From an uncultured Acidobacteriia bacterium (GTDB taxonomy: Bacteria; Acidobacteriota; Terriglobia; Bryobacterales; Bryobacteraceae), in assembly GCA_903828455.1 (NCBI GenBank), contig CAIKMJ010000073.1, positions 58,422 through 122,421 of the forward strand: a DNA stretch of 64,000 nt, written 5' to 3'. Positions 59,941 to 64,000 of the stretch are shown piece by piece (positions within the stretch are counted from its first letter, which is position 1; every line of letters starts with the position of its first letter). A program made the position numbers and the translations under genes. The notes beneath the pieces were generated by a model that saw only the letters and a program-made list of their open reading frames with translations, was not told the origin of the DNA and searched no databases.

Positions 59941-60744
59941 CTACCGGCCGTCATTGGCATCGGAGAAGGAGGGCATCGCCTCGGTCTCGCGCGGCGGCAG
60001 CGGGCGACCGCCGATGAAGATCGGGTCTGTGTGGATTCCCCACTTCGCCAGCCTGTAAGAAACGGCGGTCTTCAGCACGCCGAGTCCGTAGATGGAACTG
60101 CGCCGGAAGTTGATCGACGAAGCTTCCGGGAAATACTTCGTGGGACAGGAGACTTCTCCAATGCGCGCGCCCGCCATAATGGCCTGCGCCAGCATCTGGT
60201 TGTCGAACACAAAATCGTCCGAATTCTTCTCAAGCGGCAGGGCCTCCAGAAGTTCGCGTGAAAAGGCCCGGTAGCCAGTGTGATATTCGGAAAGATGCGC
60301 GCCCATCAGGAAGTTCTGAAAGGTCGTGAGCGCGCGGTTGGAAATGTACTTATAGAGCGGCATGCCGCCGCGCAGCGCGCCGCCGCCGAGGATGCGCGAG
60401 CCCAGCGCCAGATCGTAAATACCGGACGACACCATGCTCGCCATCGCCGTGGTCAGGAGCGGCGAATACTGGTAGTCGGGATGAATCATGACCACCACGT
60501 CGGCCTTGTGCTCGAGGGCCAGCGCGTAACAGGTCTTCTGGTTGCCGCCGTAGCCGCGATTCCGCTCGTGAACGTGAACGGTCAGACCCAGGCGACGCGC
60601 CACTTCGGCCGTCGCGTCCGGCGAATGATCGTCCACCAGAATGCGTTCGTCCACCAGGTCGGGAAGTTCGCGCACGGTGGCTTCGAGCGTCCGCGCCGCG
60701 TTATAGGCGGGCAGCACAACTACGATGCGTTTTCCGTTAATCAA
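59941..60744 (-). CDS. Family 2 glycosyltransferase (dolichol/polyprenol-phosphate sugar synthase type)
   Basis: 267-aa cytoplasmic-face glycosyltransferase with the GT-A fold. '[20 protein letters not shown]' opens the nucleotide-binding region, '[15 protein letters not shown]' is the DxD-type first site, '[14 protein letters not shown]' the second, and '[19 protein letters not shown]' is characteristic of DPM1/polyprenol-phosphate mannose-type enzymes. '[13 protein letters not shown]' is also conserved. No membrane helices at the C-terminus. Probably makes the lipid-linked sugar donor for the next gene's product. Confidence 0.9.
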   Translation of the reverse strand: MINGKRIVVVLPAYNAARTLEATVRELPDLVDERILVDDHSPDATAEVARRLGLTVHVHERNRGYGGNQKTCYALALEHKADVVVMIHPDYQYSPLLTTAMASMVSSGIYDLALGSRILGGGALRGGMPLYKYISNRALTTFQNFLMGAHLSEYHTGYRAFSRELLEALPLEKNSDDFVFDNQMLAQAIMAGARIGEVSCPTKYFPEASSINFRRSSIYGLGVLKTAVSYRLAKWGIHTDPIFIGGRPLPPRETEAMPSFSDANDGR

Positions 60745-60770
60745 TCGTGCGCTCCTCGTGTCTGCAATCT

Positions 60771-60806
60771 GATACTGGCCTGAACTCCAATAGCGGCCTG
60801 AAATCT
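60771..60806. repeat. 18-bp tandem duplication between the GT2 and lipoprotein genes
   Basis: GATACTGGCCTGAACTCC (60771-60788) and AATAGCGGCCTGAAATCT (60789-60806) share 13 of 18 positions, and a third partial copy begins at 60807. It reaches into the last codons of the lipoprotein gene. Confidence 0.6.
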
Positions 60807-61332
60807 ATTGGAGCCGGGCGGCCAGTTGCCGCGCAATCGGGTCCGCCAGATCTTCCGGCAAGCCTACCACACCGGCGAGGTACTGGAGTTTGGCAAAAAC
60901 GTACACCGGTTTACCGGCGTCGGTGCCAAAGTAACCGCCCATGTAGGCAATGTAGGCGGGGTCGGTCAGAGTCGCCTTGAAATCGAGCAGCAGAATGGCC
61001 GCATTCTGGCTCGACGTCGTCTCAATAATAAACAGCTGATACTTCTTCCCCTGGTCCTCGTACTCGCCGAGAGTGCCGCCGGGCAGGGCCGGCTTGCCGA
61101 ACAAATGATCTTTCACCAGACCGGCGCTCACCCGGTTCTGCGCGAGCAACAGGCCCGTATCGTCTTTCACCGGCGCGGGCGGCGGCGGAGCATCCTGCTT
61201 TTTCACTTCGGGGGCCGAACTGCAACCGGCGGCCAGCAACCCGGCGGCCAGGGACGCAGACAGCGCGAGAAATGCGCGACGGCGGGAGGTGGGAGTGGTG
61301 GCGTGTGGCGTTGCGATGCGGGCGGGATCCAT
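60805..61332 (-). CDS. Putative lipoprotein
   Basis: 175-aa protein with a twin-arginine-like start 'PTSRRRAFLALSASLAAGLL' leading to the lipobox 'LLAAGCSS'. Thus it is possibly a Tat-exported lipoprotein. A Pro-rich linker precedes a compact domain ('GTLGEYEDQGKKYQLFIIET', 'AYIAYMGGYFGTDAGKPVYV'). No family recognised. It starts at ATG 61332, overlapping the rmlB stop by one base, so it is co-translated with the sugar gene. Confidence 0.72.
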   Translation of the reverse strand: MDPARIATPHATTPTSRRRAFLALSASLAAGLLAAGCSSAPEVKKQDAPPPPAPVKDDTGLLLAQNRVSAGLVKDHLFGKPALPGGTLGEYEDQGKKYQLFIIETTSSQNAAILLLDFKATLTDPAYIAYMGGYFGTDAGKPVYVFAKLQYLAGVVGLPEDLADPIARQLAARLQ

Positions 61333-62351
61333 CAGATTTTCTTCGCCGTAGCTTCCCTTTCTCCATACATGCGCTCGTAGTAATTGCGATATTCGCCGCT
61401 GCGGCAGCGGCGGACCCACTCGACATTCCCGCGATACCACTCGGCGGTGGCGCGCAGCCCTTCTTCAAACGAAATCTCCGGCTTCCAGCCCAGTTCGGCG
61501 GTCGTATCGGAAAAATCCACCGCATAGCGGCGATCGTGGCCGAGCCGGTCCGTGACACTGGTCAGGAGCGACTCCGGACGATCGAGAATCTTGAGCAGCA
61601 GCTTCAGCACCGCCAGATTCGGCAGCGGATTGCCGCCGCCCATGTGATAGGTGGCTCCGGCGCGTCCCTTTTCGAGCACCATCAGCAGAGCGCGGCAGTT
61701 ATCGGCCACATGAATCCAGTCGCGAACCTGCATGCCGTCGCCATAGACAGGGATCGGCCGGTTCTCCACCGCATTGGAAATCGCCAGCGGCAGCAATTTC
61801 TCCGGAAACTGGTACGGCCCGTAGTTGTTGCTGGTGCGCGTGATGACGGCATCGGTGCCGAACGTGTGGACCGCGGCCCGCACGAAGTGCTCAGCGGCCG
61901 TCTTACTCGCCGCGTAAGGGCTGCTGGGACGCAGCGGCGAGGCGTTGTTCAGCCAGCCATCGGGGTCCATGTCACCGCCGACCTCGTCGGTCGAAATATG
62001 GAGAAAACGTTTGACCTTGCGATGACGGGCTACGTCGAGCATGACCTGGGTGCCCACCACATTGGTGCGAACGAACTCTTCGGCGCTGAGGATACTGCGG
62101 TCCACGTGGGATTCGGCGGCAAAATGAACCACCGCGTCGCAGTTTTCCGGCAGCGCTTCCGCCACCGCCGCGGCGTCGCACACATCGCCGGTAACGAGCG
62201 AATAGTTCGGATGCGCCGCGACGGCATCGAGGTTTTCGAGGTTGCCGGCGTAGGTCAGCTTGTCGAAATTGATCACGCGATGGCGCGCGATCGCCTGGCG
62301 GATGAATTCGGAACCGATAAATCCGGCTCCGCCCGTCACAAATAAAGTCAT
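61332..62351 (-). CDS. rmlB: dTDP-glucose 4,6-dehydratase
   Basis: 339-aa short-chain dehydrogenase-fold enzyme that makes dTDP-4-keto-6-deoxyglucose for rhamnose and other deoxysugars. NAD-binding 'LFVTGGAGFIGSEFIRQAI', 'FDKLTYAGNLENL' (very typical of RmlB), 'AAESHVDRSI', the catalytic triad 'HISTDEVGG' with 'SPYAASKTAAEHF' (Tyr-x3-Lys), and 'TRTSNNYGPYQFPEKLLPL' are all present. The rest of the rhamnose pathway (rmlA, rmlC, rmlD) is not in the window. Confidence 0.95.
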   Translation of the reverse strand: MTLFVTGGAGFIGSEFIRQAIARHRVINFDKLTYAGNLENLDAVAAHPNYSLVTGDVCDAAAVAEALPENCDAVVHFAAESHVDRSILSAEEFVRTNVVGTQVMLDVARHRKVKRFLHISTDEVGGDMDPDGWLNNASPLRPSSPYAASKTAAEHFVRAAVHTFGTDAVITRTSNNYGPYQFPEKLLPLAISNAVENRPIPVYGDGMQVRDWIHVADNCRALLMVLEKGRAGATYHMGGGNPLPNLAVLKLLLKILDRPESLLTSVTDRLGHDRRYAVDFSDTTAELGWKPEISFEEGLRATAEWYRGNVEWVRRCRSGEYRNYYERMYGEREATAKKI

Positions 62352-62689
62352 CAGGATTTCGTTTTTTTCCGGCCTTTCGCCGGAGTACTTTCCGCCGCGA
62401 CTGCTTCCGCCGGAGCATCGCCATCGGCTGCCGCGGCGCCGCCGGCAACGGCCGGGGCGGGACTGCCGGTAACATTTTCGATCACCTGATTAAAGAGCGC
62501 CGCCTTACGGGAATCCACCTTGGGCGGCGGAGCCTGCTCGTGCCGGTAATCGTGGTCGCTGTAGCAGGTGCGGCAGCGGACCTTGGCGGGCCCATCGTTC
62601 AGGATGGAGACCACGGCGTGGTTCATGATGCGCTTGCACTTCACGCAAAAGTCGTCAATATCGTCGCCAAGCCTGGCTGCGCGCATCAT
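62351..62689 (-). CDS. Small zinc-ribbon protein
   Basis: 112-aa protein. The N-terminal half has two cysteine pairs ('DDFCVKCKRIMNHAVVSI' and 'VRCRTCYSDHDYRHEQ') suited to binding zinc. The C-terminal half is Ala/Pro-rich with a lysine-rich end (KGRKKTKS). It may bind nucleic acid or protein; no known family beyond the zinc ribbon. Its stop overlaps the rmlB start (TGATG). Confidence 0.7.
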   Translation of the reverse strand: MMRAARLGDDIDDFCVKCKRIMNHAVVSILNDGPAKVRCRTCYSDHDYRHEQAPPPKVDSRKAALFNQVIENVTGSPAPAVAGGAAAADGDAPAEAVAAESTPAKGRKKTKS

Positions 62690-62722
62690 CCAAAGTTTTC
62701 CTGGGAAGTTTCCCGATACCCG

Positions 62723-63058
62723 CTATGCCGGACTATGGAACGGCGGGGCCTGCATCGGCGGCATCGCCGTAACCATTGTCGCCGCGGGCTGCTCCACGAC
62801 GAGCCACTTCGCTTCGTCGAAGCCGACGAACTTGCAGATGCGCATCATGCCGAGGGGCGTTTCCAGAAGGTCGCCCACCTGCAGCGGAGCCTCCGAGCCG
62901 CGCAGCACGGCCCAGGCGGCGTACTCATTTTCGGCTTCCACTTCGCCGGCCATTTCGTAGTCCTTCGGCTTGACCACTGCGACGCCGGAGACGTGCGGGG
63001 CGAGGCGGAACTGCTGCCGCGGCGCGTCCTTCATTCGGTGAATGCGGAAAAGTGGCAT
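62723..63058 (-). CDS. Hypothetical protein
   Basis: 111-aa protein starting 'MPLFRIHRMKDAPRQQFRLA'. The body is compact ('VAVVKPKDYEMAGEVEAENE', 'YAAWAVLRGSEAPLQVGDLL', 'TPLGMMRICKFVGFDEAKWL') with a Pro/Met-rich tail. The ATG at 63058 was chosen; the same frame is open to 63241 across part of the ATPase gene on the same strand, with no plausible coding. No family recognised, but the position between conserved genes and regular codon use support it. Confidence 0.65.
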   Translation of the reverse strand: MPLFRIHRMKDAPRQQFRLAPHVSGVAVVKPKDYEMAGEVEAENEYAAWAVLRGSEAPLQVGDLLETPLGMMRICKFVGFDEAKWLVVEQPAATMVTAMPPMQAPPFHSPA

Positions 63059-63129
63059 AAAAGGCTCATTGTAGTGGATCGGACTCCGCTTGGGAAGTGC
63101 CGCCGTACCCGCCGCGGTACCCACCTGAG

Positions 63130-64000
63130 TCACCACGGGCGGCCGCCGCCGCGCAGTCGCAGGCTGTTGGCCACCACCGAGACGCTGGAAAGCGCCATGG
63201 CGGCCGATGCCAGCATCGGCGAAAGCGTCCAGCCGGTCCACCGATACAAGACTCCGGCGGCGACGGGAATTCCGATGGCGTTATAGGCAAACGCCCAGAA
63301 CAGATTCTGCCGGATCACGCGCATGGTGCGCCTCGCCAGCAAGAGCGCATCGGGGACGCCGTTCAGGTCGCTGCGCATCAGAATGATGCCGGCCGCCCCG
63401 ATGGCGACATCGGTACCGGCGCCGATAGCGATGCCGACGTCGGCGCGGACGAGAGCCGGGGCGTCGTTGATGCCGTCGCCGACCATGGCGACACGATGGC
63501 CCTCGGCGCGCAGGCGGGCCACTTCGGCCTGCTTGGCTTCCGGCAGCACACCGGCCAGCACGTTGGCTTCGCCGATGCCGACTTCGCGGGCAACATCGAG
63601 GGCAACGCGGCGATGGTCGCCGGTGATCAACCAGACGGTCACGCCCATGGACCGCAAGGCGCGCACCGCGTCGGCGGCCCCGGGCCTCACGGCATCGGCA
63701 ATGTCGAACTCGCCGGCGGGCACACCATCCACTGTGACGGCAACGGAGCCGGCGTTGCTGTTTCTCAGTTCGCTCTGCCTCGCGTTGCTCTGTCCGGCGT
63801 CGGCCTGTCCGGCGTCGGTCTGTCCGGCGTTGCTCGGTCCTGCGTTGTTGTTTCTCAGTTCGCTCTGCCTCACGTCGGTCTGTCCGGGGTCGGCCTGTCC
63901 GGCGTTGCTCTGTCCGGCGTCGCTCGGTCCGGCGTTGCTCGGTCCGGCGTTGCTCGGTCCGGCGTTGCTCGGTCCGGCGTTGCTCGGTCCGGCGTTGCTC
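63130..64000 (-). CDS. Copper-type P1B ATPase, C-terminal part with pentapeptide-repeat insertion
   Basis: The gene enters from beyond the right edge and is open to 63130. The C-terminal 200 residues are a standard P1B ATPase: 'FDIADAVRPGAADAVRAL', 'VWLITGDHRRVALDVAREVG', the hinge 'VAMVGDGINDAPALVRADVG', 'GTDVAIGAAGIILMRSDL', and the last helices with 'FWAFAYNAIGIP' (YN) and 'MALSSVSVVANSLRL' (MxxSS). The last two are copper(I)-site signatures. Between the missing N-domain and 'VAVTVDG', the protein has a long tandem array of SNAGP/DAGQ-like pentapeptides. The DKTGT phosphorylation site and metal-binding domains lie outside the window. The frame stays open throughout the array. Confidence 0.88.
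   Translation of the reverse strand, partial: SNAGPSNAGPSNAGPSNAGPSNAGPSDAGQSNAGQADPGQTDVRQSELRNNNAGPSNAGQTDAGQADAGQSNARQSELRNSNAGSVAVTVDGVPAGEFDIADAVRPGAADAVRALRSMGVTVWLITGDHRRVALDVAREVGIGEANVLAGVLPEAKQAEVARLRAEGHRVAMVGDGINDAPALVRADVGIAIGAGTDVAIGAAGIILMRSDLNGVPDALLLARRTMRVIRQNLFWAFAYNAIGIPVAAGVLYRWTGWTLSPMLASAAMALSSVSVVANSLRLRGGGRPW
63748..64000. repeat. 15-bp tandem array in the P-type ATPase gene
   Basis: At least 16 units of about 15 bp on the minus strand, encoding N-A-G-P-S, D-A-G-Q-A and similar pentapeptides. Within it, a Q-S-E-L-R-N block recurs with a 90-bp period. The units nearest the window edge (from about 63928) are identical copies of GGCGTTGCTCGGTCC on the plus strand, so the array looks recently expanded at that end and probably continues past 64000. 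Confidence 0.93.

Overview
The window is GC-rich (about 63-65% by eye), densely coding DNA that reads as a chromosome of an acidobacterium close to Solibacter/Bryobacter. The markers are an Oar-like TonB-dependent receptor with an N-terminal carboxypeptidase-regulatory domain, a secreted protein ending in the TIGR03437 domain typical of Solibacteres, a TPR/VCBS/ASPIC-UnbV protein, a CQCGxC-type CcmH and a Cys-type CcmE. This placement is inference; no rRNA or tRNA gene was seen.

Layout. 1-396 is the end of a PQQ-type beta-propeller gene. 560-10222 (minus) is the translation/transcription cluster rimP-nusA-infB-ylxP, then an unrelated secreted UnbV protein, then rbfA and hemE. 10401-14810 holds a PepSY membrane protein divergent from a TonB-dependent receptor, with a long inverted repeat between them. 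14872-16757 is a RegB/RegA redox two-component pair. 16839-20817 has argS, a STAS protein, coaX and a conserved hypothetical. 20842-21104 is a structured small-RNA gene with its own promoter and terminator. Small membrane and hypothetical genes follow to 23104.

23231-30895 is a plus-strand run: molybdopterin oxidoreductase, large membrane glycosyltransferase-like protein, SGNH hydrolase and MBOAT acyltransferase, probably making and O-acylating a surface glycan. A repeat-bearing 834-bp gap precedes a DksA-like gene. Then come pgeF and ppx/gppA (minus), sixA, a FecR-like secreted protein and an MFS transporter.

37540-44398 (minus) is a System I cytochrome c maturation operon: ccmE, ccmF, ccmH, a zinc-ribbon gene, a carboxypeptidase-regulatory-domain gene, ccmA, ccmB, ccmC and a 57-codon ccmD. 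Upstream lies eda. 45233-50836 is a tripartite heavy-metal-type RND efflux operon (tolC-like, fusion protein, pump). A histidine kinase/response regulator pair diverges from it. 53529-64000 (minus) contains a TIGR03437 protein and a tightly packed run: P1B-type ATPase (cut by the window end), two small genes, rmlB, a lipoprotein, GT2, a GT39-like protein, a pyrophosphate-type phosphofructokinase, a methyltransferase and a MauE-thioredoxin fusion.

Two themes stand out. The small RNA at about 20877-21104 ends in two near-identical 11-bp hairpins whose loops both carry CUCCUCC, an anti-Shine-Dalgarno sequence; the second hairpin is the terminator. Separately, short tandem arrays with 12-, 14-, 15- or 18-bp units recur at least eight times, mostly at gene starts or in leaders. 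The most striking is a pentapeptide array inside the P-type ATPase.
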